NCBI RefSeq assembly: GCF_024256385.1
Contig: NZ_JAMLFW010000001.1
Location: 3,782,001-3,846,000 of the forward strand
Reading direction: 5' to 3'
Origin: Anatilimnocola floriformis
Lineage (GTDB): Bacteria; Planctomycetota; Planctomycetia; Pirellulales; Pirellulaceae
Length of the DNA: 64,000 bases
The translations under genes were made by a program, and so were the position numbers. The number at the start of each line of letters is the position of its first letter. The stretch's first letter is position 1. The notes below the pieces were generated by a model. That model was given only the letters and a program-made list of their open reading frames with translations. It had not been told where the DNA came from and searched no databases. Shown here in pieces: positions 9,658-17,637 of the stretch.

Positions 9658-10102
9658 TTGGCGGAGTGTCGGTCAAGATGCTCGGCAAGCATGCAAGAAA
9701 TGCCCCAACGCCTGCCGGAATGGAGGGCTGGTGTTTCGATAGCAGAATCAGTGCCAAGCCTAACTGTTTCGCCGATCGGGGTGGGTAAGGGACTCAAGGG
9801 GAAATACCGCAGGACGAAGCCCAATGCCCGCTGGTGCGCATTGAGTTGATCGACACCATCAGTCGGAAGGCCATCGCTGTCATGGCCGAATGGAGGCGGC
9901 CAATTTATTCCAACTCGTAATCCCGACTCAAGCTCGGCAAGTCAAAGGGAGCACATCAGCTTAACCACGCCATGAATTTCAACGCGCCGTGACGAGGCAG
10001 GTTTCGCTGGCGAGGACTGGGTGGAGTTTTTCACATCGACGGTTCATTGAACCGCGGATTGCCAAGGGGCGCAGTTGATTCGCACACGCTATACTCGGGG
10101 GT
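9658..10102. other. intergenic region, nothing recognised
   Basis: No frame on either strand has domain character. A -10-like TATACT lies just before the start of the broken zinc-ribbon gene at 10103. The rest looks like worn sequence. Confidence 0.35.
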
Positions 10103-10270
10103 ATGAATCCGCCCAACGTAATGTGCCCGAATTGCAAGTCGGAAGAAGTTCGTATCCATTCCGATGCCGAAAGATCGTTCGCTTCGGTACTGCGTGGGCC
10201 GGTGCGTACCATGTGGGGCGATATTCACGATCAGCCCAGATCAACAAGGTTCCGGCCGCCTTGTGCGTGC
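10103..10270 (+). pseudogene. small zinc-ribbon gene, frameshifted
   Basis: From ATG 10103 the frame gives 'NVMCPNCKSEEVRIHSDAE' then 'SFASVLRGPVR'. In the +1 frame the family's second half follows as 'GRCVPCGAIFTISPDQQG'. Joined, this matches the plan of the intact protein at 20520-20690 (CPKC ... CIPCGAMFT). Each frame alone runs on into arginine/proline-rich non-family sequence. A one-base indel near 10200 explains it. Confidence 0.55.
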
Positions 10271-10304
10271 TCCACCCCGCCCCCGCGAACTAATCCACCG
10301 CGTA

Positions 10305-10410
10305 ATGCCTCAACCCCCAGGCCTAATCTTCCGGTCAATTTGCTCCACGGGCCGGAAGAACCGCTCCGAAGTTATGCCGACCCAGCGGTAACACTCAATC
10401 GGTACACGTA
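10305..10410 (-). repeat. dispersed repeat F, copy 1 (coding-like 3' tail)
   Basis: On the minus strand this block reads 'ERFFRPVEQIDRKIRPGG' and a stop. The block at 12549-12640 reads 'SRFFWPLEQIDR' and a stop. At DNA level they share CCGGTC-A-TTTGCTCCA-GGGCC-GAAGAACC and a CAGCGGTAA block (plus strand). Both look like the 3' end of the same lost gene, or a small mobile repeat. Neither has a start codon in a sensible place. Confidence 0.5.
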
Positions 10411-10516
10411 AAACACATTTCGTTGACGTGAGCGATCGTGCTTGCCGAGCCGCTGCCAGCAGCTAGATTACGGCTTCACTCGGGCTGCGTTGTTTCCTCT
10501 CCAGGTGAGTCCATCC

Positions 10517-11545
10517 ATGGTTCGGCAATTTCTCTCGTTGTTGTGCATGTCAATGATCGCCTGTTCTGCTGAGCCCGAATTAATGGGTGCGGAAAGTGAG
10601 TGGCTTGCCAAGCATGTACCTCCGGCGTTTAACGGTGGCACGCCGTTCACTCTCAAAGCGGTGAATGTCAGCCGCAACCACGTCGACCAGGAGATTATCC
10701 AGGCGAATTACGAACGAACACCAGAGATCATCCGCACCTTGGCCAAGGAAATCAAGTTGGTAATTCTGCCGGTTGGCGGCGGCCACTTTGAAGCAGGGGC
10801 GAATGCGGGGATAGCGGCGTCGCCTGCACAGAGTGGCACGATCAACGGGATCACCGATTCGCTTCTCGACTATCGCGGCAAGATCCCCGGGGGTGCCCGC
10901 GCATATGTCGAAATGACGGTCGCGAATGCCGTCAAGGCACAGCCGCCTGTTCGCATTTCGAACATCTTCTGGATCGGGTCTGCCGCGGAGTTGCAGGCGG
11001 CTCAAAAGAAGGAACTGGTCGATCCCCGTAACTCCGAATTGCGAGCGGTAGTTACCAAGACAGTCGCCGAGAATGCCAACGTAGCCGCTGGAACGCCTGT
11101 GCGTTTCTCAGGTGGTACTCACTGGTTCAAGGGGACGGTCGCTGAGAAGAGCAATGAGGGTGAGCCACTGAAGTTGATCGTCTACTTCGCTAGGCCCGGT
11201 GGACTATATCTACCTTGGTATGTGACGGCGGATCGCAGCGACGTGAAAGTCGAAAATGCGGCGCTTGATGCGGCGAAAACTGACGCAACTTGGTTTGCTG
11301 ATCATCTTCGGGAGGTAAAAGGCAGGATAGGACAAGGAAACGCTCCCCATACCCTCAAATCAGCCGGGGAGAAAGTTTCGAAAGGGGATCGCGTCGTCTG
11401 GTTTGGCTTTCATGGCTTGATGGGAGGTGAGGCACTCGAAGACCCTCAGAACGGCAAGGTGAAAGTTCGCGATACTCGCTTCATGCAGGAGGCGGAACTC
11501 GAGACCAAGCAGCTTTTTGTTGATCCAGAACCTTCGCCCAAGTAG
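10517..11545 (+). CDS. secreted lipoprotein-like protein, unknown function
   Basis: 342 residues from ATG 10517; an in-frame ATG at 10442 would add 25 residues ahead of the signal peptide and is less likely. The N-terminus 'VRQFLSLLCMSMIACSAE' is a signal peptide with a lipobox-like Cys. The mature part is rich in Ala/Val/Lys with no motif I recognise. 'THWFKGTVAEK' and 'GDRVVWFGFHGLMGGE' look like beta-rich segments. Translation continues without breaks, so it appears functional. No operon partner is evident. Confidence 0.6.
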   Translation: MVRQFLSLLCMSMIACSAEPELMGAESEWLAKHVPPAFNGGTPFTLKAVNVSRNHVDQEIIQANYERTPEIIRTLAKEIKLVILPVGGGHFEAGANAGIAASPAQSGTINGITDSLLDYRGKIPGGARAYVEMTVANAVKAQPPVRISNIFWIGSAAELQAAQKKELVDPRNSELRAVVTKTVAENANVAAGTPVRFSGGTHWFKGTVAEKSNEGEPLKLIVYFARPGGLYLPWYVTADRSDVKVENAALDAAKTDATWFADHLREVKGRIGQGNAPHTLKSAGEKVSKGDRVVWFGFHGLMGGEALEDPQNGKVKVRDTRFMQEAELETKQLFVDPEPSPK

Positions 11546-11562
11546 ATTCCAATTGATACGAC

Positions 11563-11620
11563 CTAAGGAGGGTGAGAGAATCCATTCAAGGTCACCGCGC
11601 ATTTGTGGCGGAGCACAAGC
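11563..11620 (+). repeat. REP-like palindromic element, copy E2
   Basis: GGTGA-GAGAATCCATTCAAGG-TCACC (11571-11596) followed by GCGCATTTGTGGCGG, the same order as in copies E1, E3 and E4. It sits 20 bp after the stop of the gene at 10517 and may end its transcript. Confidence 0.6.
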
Positions 11621-11657
11621 GTAGAATCTTGCCGGGTTAGAATCGTCTAGCCGTACA

Positions 11658-11864
11658 CTAATTTCGCCTTCGCCGGCTAGGTCCAATTAATCCAGCATTT
11701 CCTGCAGGCGATTCTTCGTCGCGATCAACGTACCAAGATATTTTTAAGTTGCCCTCGCCGGCTACGGCTACGTCGGCGATCCGCCAGCCTTTTTGTAGGC
11801 CTGCCTGTAGCGCGCGCTCAAGCTTGTCGCGGCTGACTTCTTCAAATTCGCTTCGTGAAAACAT
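11658..11864 (-). CDS. small hypothetical protein
   Basis: 68 residues: 'SRDKLERALQAGLQKGWRIA' then 'VAVAGEGNLKISWYVDRDEE'. Helix followed by beta strands and a basic tail. The composition is protein-like, but there is no paralogue in the window and no family recognised. Ends near repeat E2. Confidence 0.4.
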   Translation of the reverse strand: MFSRSEFEEVSRDKLERALQAGLQKGWRIADVAVAGEGNLKISWYVDRDEESPAGNAGLIGPSRRRRN

Positions 11865-11916
11865 GCCCGAATAATGGCAGGTAAAGCGATATTCGACTAT
11901 CGGGAAAAACGCTACA

Positions 11917-11954
11917 AACCCACCACAAGGCTGACAGCAGGTTTTAATCTGGCA
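11917..11954 (+). repeat. REP-like element without its hairpin core (copy E5)
   Basis: ACCCACCACAAGGCTGACAGCA is followed at once by GGTTTTAATCTGGCA. In copy E4 the same two flanks are separated by the hairpin AGAGAATCCGTTCAAAGTCGCCGG. This is either the element without its core or the product of its loss. It overlaps the 3' end of the family X gene at 11944. Confidence 0.55.
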
Positions 11955-12177
11955 GTCCCTTCACAACGGCAATCTTCGCTCGCAGCAGTGTCGACTCTTC
12001 GCCGGATGCCGGTGGCGCACCATGGAGCAACTGGCTGGTTTTACGGGTCCACTGGTAATAGTGCCCTTCGCCGGTAATCACGGCGATTTGGCGGCCCATG
12101 GTGGTGTCGAACAGCTCCAGGCCAGATTTACCTGCTGCGCGCCACACGAATCGCTTGGCATTGATTGCTTCGTTCAT
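11944..12177 (-). CDS. small protein, family X (copy 1)
   Basis: 77 residues. Shares with the proteins at 12613 and 21649 the order: aromatic start 'RFVW', '(R/G)-x-E-L-(I/F)-D', 'R-x-(A/I)-AVI', a Trp-Arg pair, 'LLHGAP', '-STL-x-x-AK-x-x-VVKGLP'. This is strong paralogy across the full length. Predicted small alpha/beta fold, no catalytic motif, no signal peptide. The start codon sits eight bases after the conserved 5' leader (copy A), whose end GCGGGAG serves as ribosome-binding site. Function unknown. Confidence 0.65.
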   Translation of the reverse strand: MNEAINAKRFVWRAAGKSGLELFDTTMGRQIAVITGEGHYYQWTRKTSQLLHGAPPASGEESTLLRAKIAVVKGLPD

Positions 12178-12184
12178 CTCTCGA

Positions 12185-12240
12185 CTCCCGCAAAAGAATT
12201 CGGGCGAGGGGCCAATGGCGGTTAGCGGCCCGCAGCGAAT
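12185..12240 (-). promoter_or_regulatory. conserved 5' leader, copy A
   Basis: On the minus strand: ATTCGCTGCGGGCCGCT, then GCCATTGGCCCCTCGCCC, then GAATTCTTTTGCGGGAG, ending eight bases before the ATG of the gene at 11944. Nearly the same 55 bp is found in front of the genes at 15271, 20520 and 21649. GGGCC and GGCCC can pair as a short hairpin. Candidate promoter-proximal RNA leader or operator. Confidence 0.75.
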
Positions 12241-12548
12241 AAGTTGTGTAGGAACAGCATGATGTATTCAGTGCTATGCTGTCTGTCGCTGAAAACGCTA
12301 CCCTGAAATTTTCTGATACTAAAAAACGCTAAACGAACGGGGCAACATCCTCTAGGGGCCTGTGCGAGCGCAGTGACCAACGATGTACCCGATTGCTTAT
12401 TGGCAGTCCAGGTGTAGCGATTCATTCGATGCGGCGCAGGCAGCGAGATTATTTTGGTGGCCCCATTACGTGGATCTGAGCTGGGAACGTGGAATCAGGG
12501 GGAAGTCGTGTTACTCACGTCGCGAGGCTCTTCTTCGCCAACAATTTC

Positions 12549-12640
12549 CCATGCCCCAGGCCTCACCTACCGGTCGATCTGCTCCAGGGGCCAGAAGAAC
12601 CTCGACTCCCACTCACCGCCAGCGCGGTAATACGAGTGGT
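12549..12640 (-). repeat. dispersed repeat F, copy 2
   Basis: Related to 10305-10410; on the minus strand it encodes 'ESRFFWPLEQIDR' and a stop. It overlaps the tail of the family X gene at 12613 in another frame, so that gene's last ~30 residues, which lack family similarity, may be read-through into the repeat. Confidence 0.5.
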
Positions 12641-12927
12641 AGTCTCTTAAAGTAATGTTCGGCAACTCCGGGTGGGCGACTCGTTGAGTCTTGTTGTGGC
12701 CATTCGTTAGGTAAGCCATTTACCACTTGGTTCTTAGCCTGCTGAAGCGTACTGCAGACACCTTCAGCCGAGGGTACGCCGTGAATGAGCCAACTGGTAC
12801 TTCGCTGCCAGCACCATTCCGGGCTGACAAAGGCAATCACAGCCACACTACGATTCACCATTTTCGCGTCGATCAATTCGATTCGGTCGGGCAGGCCAGA
12901 CGGTTTGATCCAATGATATCGCTGCAT
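12613..12927 (-). CDS. small protein, family X (copy 2, extended tail)
   Basis: 104 residues, ATG at 12925-12927 after CGGAGTGAG. Residues 1-75 are family X ('RYHWIKPSGLPDRIELID', 'SVAVIAFVS', 'SWLIHGVPSAEG', 'STLQQAKNQVVNGLP'). The remaining 29 residues are unlike other copies and lie over repeat F, so the original stop was probably lost. This copy lacks the conserved leader. Confidence 0.6.
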   Translation of the reverse strand: MQRYHWIKPSGLPDRIELIDAKMVNRSVAVIAFVSPEWCWQRSTSWLIHGVPSAEGVCSTLQQAKNQVVNGLPNEWPQQDSTSRPPGVAEHYFKRLPLVLPRWR

Positions 12928-13115
12928 TTCTCACTCCGTGAAAACGACCACCGTCGGTGCGGGATATTGCCAATTCTCACCAATCCTCGTCTCGAGAGCT
13001 GGGTCAGCTGGCCGCGCTCTTGGGGCACTGGCAAGTGTTGTGCCCGATACAGGTCGTTGTCGAGCAATCAGGCAACAAAGCACATACTGGATTGCACCGC
13101 CTCCACTCTGTCTCC

Positions 13116-14426
13116 TTAGTCGTCCTCTGCCTTTCGTTTTGACTTGCTCGCGATCGGCATTTGGGAATTCCATTGATCCCACAGATCTTTGAGTGTTTTG
13201 ACCTTCTCCGGCTGTTTCGTGGCGAGATTGTTTTTCTCTCCGATATCAGTGGCCAGGTCGTACAGTTCGGGCGGATCGTTGTTGGCTTCGCCATGGACCA
13301 GCTTCATGTCGCCATGCCTAACGGCCCACATGCCATCAATGCGCCAGTGAAGCGTCTGGTGCGGGCGCTCCTCGTTCTTGCCGGAGAGGTAAGGCAACAG
13401 ATTGACACCATCAAGTTTCCACATCGGATCGACGGCACCGCCCGCTGCCGCCACGCAGGTAGGCATCACGTCAAGTTGAACGACAGGCCGATCGTCAACC
13501 TTGCCAGCAGGAAGTTTCCCTTTCCACTGGACCATCCACGGCAGGCGCGTTCCTCCTTCCCAACAGGTGTGCTTACCCCCTCGGAGCACTCCATTCCCTT
13601 CGCGATTGGCGGGCGCCCCGTTGTCGCTGATGAAAAAGATGAGCGTATTCTCTTCCAACTTCAATTCGCGCAACTTGCCGAGCACGACTCCGACGGCGTC
13701 ATCCATTGCGGAAAGCATTGCATCAAACCGCTGACGACGCGGATTTTTGATTTGCTTGAAGCGTTCCAAATACTTCTCGGAAGCCTCGTGTGGGGCGTGA
13801 ACCGCGTTGAACGGAAGGAAGAGAAACCACGGACCATCTTTGTGTTGCTCAATCCAGTTTCCTGCACGCACGGCAAAGGCATCTGTCGTGTAGAAATCCT
13901 TATCGGCTACCGGTATTGATTTTGAGGATTCGCGGGAGTCAATGAAGCCCTTCGGCGTAAAATAAGAGCCCGGGTTGCCAAACACGCCAAAGTATTCATC
14001 GAAACCACGTTTCATCGGCAAATGCTCGTCGCCTTTGCCGAGGTGCCACTTCCCAACGATTGTCGTGGCGTAACCGAGCGCCTTCATTCGCTGGCCCAAG
14101 GTCGTCTCGGCCAGCGGCATTCCGCCTTCAGAAGTCATTAGGTTGTTCTCATGACCGAAACGTTGCTGGTAGCGTCCTGCCATCAATCCGGCCCGCGAGG
14201 GTGAGCAGAGTGGAGCCGAAACGTATCCGCTGGTGAATCGAATTCCATTGGCCGCGATGGAGTTTATGTTCGGCGTCGACACTTCCTTCATGCCATAGCA
14301 ACCCAGTTCTCCATATCCGAGGTCATCCGCGCAAAAGATCAGGATGTTGGGCTTGGCTGTCGCAGCGCCTGCTGCATGGAGTGCGAACGTAAGTACCAGC
14401 ATCCAGAAGGCAATGATGAGTTTCAT
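13116..14426 (-). CDS. exported type I sulfatase
   Basis: 436 residues with a cleavable signal peptide ('LTFALHAAGAATA'). The sulfatase start 'KPNILIFCADDLGYGELGCYG' supplies the metal-binding Asp pair. The formylglycine motif 'CSPSR' has Cys at residue 74, and 'GKWHLGKG' follows near 125. 'FFISDNGAP' and 'LRGGKHTCWEGGTRLP' complete the active site. Sulfatases of this class hydrolyse sulfate esters, in planctomycetes mostly of algal polysaccharides, after Cys is oxidised to formylglycine. Length is typical. The Lys-rich tail 'SKSKRKAEDD' is unusual. AAGGA precedes the ATG by about 11 bases. Confidence 0.9.
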   Translation of the reverse strand: MKLIIAFWMLVLTFALHAAGAATAKPNILIFCADDLGYGELGCYGMKEVSTPNINSIAANGIRFTSGYVSAPLCSPSRAGLMAGRYQQRFGHENNLMTSEGGMPLAETTLGQRMKALGYATTIVGKWHLGKGDEHLPMKRGFDEYFGVFGNPGSYFTPKGFIDSRESSKSIPVADKDFYTTDAFAVRAGNWIEQHKDGPWFLFLPFNAVHAPHEASEKYLERFKQIKNPRRQRFDAMLSAMDDAVGVVLGKLRELKLEENTLIFFISDNGAPANREGNGVLRGGKHTCWEGGTRLPWMVQWKGKLPAGKVDDRPVVQLDVMPTCVAAAGGAVDPMWKLDGVNLLPYLSGKNEERPHQTLHWRIDGMWAVRHGDMKLVHGEANNDPPELYDLATDIGEKNNLATKQPEKVKTLKDLWDQWNSQMPIASKSKRKAEDD

Positions 14427-14751
14427 CGTCAGTCGATTCCTTTTGTCATCGGTTGGTTAACGGACTGGCTCGCAGAGGTCTGCACGAGGTCAACTTGACT
14501 CTATTCTCGCCCGCTTCGCTTAAAACGAAGGTTGTCATTACTGCACTAACCGGCTACGGTCAGGCAGATGATCGGAGAGCTCTCGTGAGGCAACTTTCAA
14601 TCACCATTTAGTCTAACTGGTTGCCCCCGGTGGCGCTGACCGCCATGCTCGAAGCCTCGCCGCTGAATTGAGGGTAAGAGTAAAGTTGCGGGCCGCTGCG
14701 TTGCCGGGTAAACCTGTTAACAACAGGTGGACAAGCCACTGCGACACTCAA
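14427..14751. other. intergenic region, nothing recognised
   Basis: No supported gene. It should contain the promoter of the sulfatase at 13116-14426 (minus strand). Beyond it, at 14752, begins a response-regulator fragment. Confidence 0.3.
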
Positions 14752-14962
14752 TCAAGTCGCGTTGCACGGTCGGCGAAATCCTGGAGCGGCTTGATCGATT
14801 TTGGGGAGCGTCCGCAAACTTTTTGTCACTTCGTAGCCGTTCATCCCGGGCATTCCGATGTCCAGCAGGACGATTTGCGGCTTGAACGCCTTCGCTATTT
14901 CAATCGCAGTCGGTCCATAGAGTCGCTATGTTGGGACGGCCTGAACTTCGTCCGTGGCTTCA
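14752..14962 (-). pseudogene. response-regulator receiver domain fragment
   Basis: Minus-strand translation gives '[20 protein letters not shown]', '[20 protein letters not shown]' and '[10 protein letters not shown]'. This is the middle of a CheY-like receiver, with the phospho-acceptor Asp in '[13 protein letters not shown]'. Upstream it is cut by an in-frame TAG; downstream the family sequence ends and a stop follows at 14752. The N-terminal acidic pair and the rest of the fold are missing. A relic of a two-component gene. Confidence 0.6.
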
Positions 14963-15206
14963 CTAGAGGAAGTACGGATAATCATCGCGATACGACGAAC
15001 GAAAGCACCCCGAAGCGAACGCGGCAACATCCGCTTGGGGCCGCGCAAATTTGTCCGCCGACCAATTCACAGCAGGCGGATTCTACATACAGACAGCAAA
15101 TTGCCTTGTCAGGGAAAGTGCCACAATCACTCTGAGTTCATCGTGGTAGCTTTTCCGCGACATTGCTTTTCGCTGCAACCGTCGCCACATTGACTTTACT
15201 TAACCG

Positions 15207-15263
15207 ATTCGCTGCTGGCCGCTGAATGCCATTGGCCCCTCGCCCCAAATTTCTTTGCGGGAG
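15207..15263 (+). promoter_or_regulatory. conserved 5' leader, copy B
   Basis: ATTCGCTGCTGGCCGCTGAA, GCCATTGGCCCCTCGCCCC, AAATTTCTTTGCGGGAG, ending seven bases before ATG 15271. Same element as copies A, C and D. A TTGACT hexamer lies just upstream (15190-15195). Confidence 0.75.
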
Positions 15264-15270
15264 ACGTGGA

Positions 15271-15429
15271 ATGCTGCGTTACCAATGGCTTAAGTTTTCC
15301 ACGTTGATTGAAAGCGTGGAAGTGGTCGGCAGCATAAATAAGGCCGCGATTGCTGAAATCGTGAGCGTGGCACGAGACTTTCGGCGAAATTCCGGGCTAC
15401 TGCACAATGTAACCCAGCAGGAGGCATAA
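15271..15429 (+). pseudogene. small protein, family X (copy 3, degenerate)
   Basis: From ATG 15271: 'MLRYQWLKFSTLIESVEVVG' and later 'GLLHNVTQQEA', then a stop after 52 residues. It aligns with the N-terminal two thirds of family X ('RY-x-W-x-K-x-S-x-L', 'LLH'). A piece like the missing C-terminus ('GAGGEKTLEELRG') is readable just after the stop in another frame, so a frameshift is likely. Its leader is still well preserved. Confidence 0.5.
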
Positions 15430-15472
15430 CCAAACGGCTGGCGCAGGAGGAGAGAAAACTCTTGAAGAATTG

Positions 15473-15540
15473 CGAGGTTAGCCTGTCGCTCCGGTGACTT
15501 TGGACGGACTCTCTCACCGTCAGCCGCGTGACTTGGTTTG
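15473..15540 (-). repeat. REP-like palindromic element, copy E3
   Basis: GGTGACTTTGGACGGACTCTCTCACC (15493-15518 region) flanked by CAGCC and GTGACTTGGTTTG. In minus-strand orientation it matches E1 and E4 (CAAACC..GGCTGACGGTGAGAGAGTCCG..). It lies between two converging small genes. Confidence 0.6.
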
Positions 15541-15549
15541 CTGTCGAAG

Positions 15550-15765
15550 CTAAAGCGCGTTATTGGCCGAGTCATCAACCTTTGATGTGGATGTAGCAAA
15601 GTCCCTTCGATCCGTAATCGCACGAATCATTTCATCTTCTGATTCGTTTTCCGATTGCGCTGGATCGCCATGCAAGTGCATGACATTCCGATACTCGCGA
15701 ATCAAGGAATTGCGATCACTAGTCCGTACTGACCAGAAGTCTTCTAGGCGTTTCGTATGAGTCAT
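15550..15765 (-). CDS. small protein, family Y (copy 1)
   Basis: 71 residues from ATG 15763-15765, with GAGGA four bases upstream. Paralogue of 24045-24242: both run 'MT-x-T-x-R', 'DRN-x-LI-x-x-YR', 'HLHGDPA-x-SENES', 'EM-x-RAI-x-D'. The central 'LHLHGDPAxSENES' is almost invariant and could bind a metal or a partner. The C-terminus differs between copies. Helical, no signal peptide, function unknown. Just downstream of the family Z pair. Confidence 0.65.
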   Translation of the reverse strand: MTHTKRLEDFWSVRTSDRNSLIREYRNVMHLHGDPAQSENESEDEMIRAITDRRDFATSTSKVDDSANNAL

Positions 15766-15824
15766 AGAGTCCTCAATTAATCGTTGAAAAGTTTGGCATA
15801 CACTCGCCAAGACAAATGTATTCA

Positions 15825-16097
15825 TTAAATCCAAGTGATGTGGATTGTATTTTCGCGTGCACCGAATCCGACAATCTTCGCCATTCGCTCCGAGCAGCCA
15901 GGGAATTGCATTCTGACCGGCTCACGATGGACGCGGAGGGATTTCAGTTGTTCAATGCGCTCAGGAGTCAACTCCTCACCGTTGAATTTAATCACTATTG
16001 ACGAACTACCGCCTCCATCCCAAGTAGCGAGTCCTTCGAAGTTGTCGATTCGAACTAACCCAGTGTGAGCGAGGATTCCGGATACGTGGTCTGACAT
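15825..16097 (-). CDS. small protein, family Z (copy 1)
   Basis: 90 residues from ATG 16095-16097, the start being chosen to match the 90-residue neighbour. Shared features with 16230-16502: 'GL-(V/A)-R-(I/M)-(D/N)-(N/D)-FE', '(A/S)-x-WD', '(S/L)(I/L)V(I/L)KF(N/D)G', 'L(T/S)-x-E-(R/K)', and the C-terminal 'KIVGFGARENTIHITWI' or 'ATIIGYGGRDNSFYLTWV'. Two beta strands, a helix and a beta hairpin are suggested. Unknown function. Confidence 0.6.
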   Translation of the reverse strand: MSDHVSGILAHTGLVRIDNFEGLATWDGGGSSSIVIKFNGEELTPERIEQLKSLRVHREPVRMQFPGCSERMAKIVGFGARENTIHITWI

Positions 16098-16229
16098 AGT
16101 CTTTTCCAATCCAATTTTACGCCGCTCGTTGCCAACGCAGAAAAGGAACTGCGCCGCAGAAATGTTGTTCAAAATCTTAGGAGTTGAGCACCGCTACACC
16201 CGCGGGCTTTTCGTTGTCGATGCCGACCA

Positions 16230-16502
16230 CTACACCCAGGTCAGATAGAAAGAATTGTCGCGACCGCCGTAGCCAATGATCGTCGCTTTCCGTTTCCCGC
16301 CTGCCGCAAGCTGCAAAATGACGGGGGAGTTGCCAGCCCGAAATCGATTCAGCTGGTCGCGCTTCTCAGATGATAACCTGGTGCCGTCGAACTTCAGCAC
16401 CAACAAATCGCTGCCACTTAGATCCCAGCTTGCTTGAGACTCGAAATCGTTCATTCGCGCCAAGCCCGAATTCCGGCTGCCTTGTAGGATGCTTTGAAAC
16501 AC
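16230..16502 (-). CDS. small protein, family Z (copy 2)
   Basis: 90 residues from GTG at 16500-16502 preceded by AAAGGA. Tandem paralogue of 15825-16097 (about 35-40% alike by eye), conserved most at the start ('GLARMNDFE') and at the end ('GYGGRDNSFYLTWV'). An ATG two bases upstream is out of frame. Its tandem position with families Y and FKBP on the same strand suggests one transcription unit, 17.0 to 15.5 kb. Confidence 0.6.
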   Translation of the reverse strand: MFQSILQGSRNSGLARMNDFESQASWDLSGSDLLVLKFDGTRLSSEKRDQLNRFRAGNSPVILQLAAGGKRKATIIGYGGRDNSFYLTWV

Positions 16503-16571
16503 ATCGAGATCCTTTTCAAAAAAGCTGGATTCCGAAAGCGGCGGAGTTGCCCCTATCCAGCGAACTGGGGT

Positions 16572-17009
16572 TTACGCTTCGCCACCGGTATCAAACTGCG
16601 GTTTCGACAAATTCGCCTCTGATGACGAATCGACGGACACTAGGTAGACATCCAGCTTCGCAGGGCGTCCAGCACGCGGATGGTTGCCATCTAAAACAAC
16701 CGAATGCGTGTTGAGTTGGACGATACGGGCCCGAGGGCAATGGGTGGGATCGGAAGTTCGGCGAGTTAGTAGCATTCCCATTTTTGGTGAGCACTTGATG
16801 TGTAGGCAACTTCGCGAGACTCTTCTTATCAGCTGATTCTGGACATGTCCGTAGGCTTCGGCGGGTGATAGCGTCATACATTTCTGCTCGCCAGAATGCA
16901 TACCCAACACGTAACGGCTCAAGCCAGGCAGGAGATGGTCGCTACCGACAATGAATTCCAACACCCGAGGTTTTGTCGACCGGGAATCGAGTTCCGTTGC
17001 ATCGTGCAT
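16572..17009 (-). CDS. SlyD-like FKBP peptidyl-prolyl isomerase, 5' end damaged
   Basis: 145 residues from the ATG at 17007-17009. Closely paralogous to the intact protein at 24419-24901: 'RVLEFIVGSDHLLPGLSRYV', 'GMHSGEQKCMTLSPAEAYG' and the SlyD insert-in-flap motif 'LDGNHPRAGRPAKL', ending 'DSSSEANLSKPQFD'. Known role: proline isomerisation and chaperoning. Homology to the paralogue continues upstream of this ATG ('AQLHATKTLRYTH' against 'AQIGDRVRIRYTH') to about 17048, but the equivalent start codon is lost. The present ATG lies inside the first beta strand, so the protein is probably not properly made. Confidence 0.75.
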   Translation of the reverse strand: MHDATELDSRSTKPRVLEFIVGSDHLLPGLSRYVLGMHSGEQKCMTLSPAEAYGHVQNQLIRRVSRSCLHIKCSPKMGMLLTRRTSDPTHCPRARIVQLNTHSVVLDGNHPRAGRPAKLDVYLVSVDSSSEANLSKPQFDTGGEA

Positions 17010-17632
17010 GTGTGTGTATCTCAGAGTCTTGGTTGCGTGAAGCTGAGCAATCGGTAAAGGATGCTGGAGCGGCAGAAGTAAACGTGGAGCAAGGCAACGC
17101 TACCCGGCTGTCTTACGAAGACGATTCGTTTGACATCGTCTGGTGTGCACAAAGTCTGTATAGCCTGCCGAGAATGTTCGATTGCTTGACTGAAATGCGA
17201 CGAGTTCTGAGACCCGGCGGTTATCTGTGCATTTTGGAAAATGATTCGATGCATCATGTGCTGCTCCCATGGCCGCCGTCACTGGAAGTGCGAATTATCG
17301 CGGCGGAGCTCAAAGAAGCTCGCGAGACGGCTCGTCAGCCAGAAAAGTACTACTCAGGGCGCTGGCTATCGCGGCTCATGCGAAGGGCTGGTTTGCGGCG
17401 AACGCAGGAACGAAGTTTCGCCAGCACGCGGCAACAACCCTTGAGCGCCGCTGCGACGGAGTATTTCGCTGCATACTTGGAATCGCTGCGAAAGCGTGTT
17501 CGGAAGCACTTGTCTCCCGCTGCAAGCCATCGGCTAGATCAATTACTTGACCCTGATAGCCGCCGCTGTCTTTGGAAGCAACGCGACTTCGTTGCAGTGA
17601 GCCTCGACCGCCTCGTCTGGGCCCAGAAGTAA
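16973..17632 (+). pseudogene. SAM-dependent methyltransferase lacking its N-terminal SAM motif
   Basis: From about residue 27 the frame is class I methyltransferase: 'VEQGNATRLSYEDDSFDIVW' (motif II), 'SLYSLPRMFDCLTEMRRVLR' then 'PGGYLCILE' (motif III). A C-terminal helical part runs to 'WKQRDFVAVSLDRLVWAQK'. The glycine-rich SAM-binding motif I and about 50 residues before it are absent; instead the frame enters the antisense of the neighbouring FKBP gene. The nominal ATG 16973 therefore lies in foreign sequence. A deletion or recombination joined two broken genes near 17045. Confidence 0.65.
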
Positions 17633-17637
17633 GGAAT

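Noticed and set aside
12185-12240. Sigma-54 promoter in the conserved leader
   Set aside because: The TTGG and TTTGC blocks are about 20 bases apart, not the 10 required between GG and GC.
12222-12425. Possible fifth family X gene beginning 'MNRYTWTANKQ'
   Set aside because: Only the first few residues resemble family X; the rest is antisense to leader copy A and unrelated.
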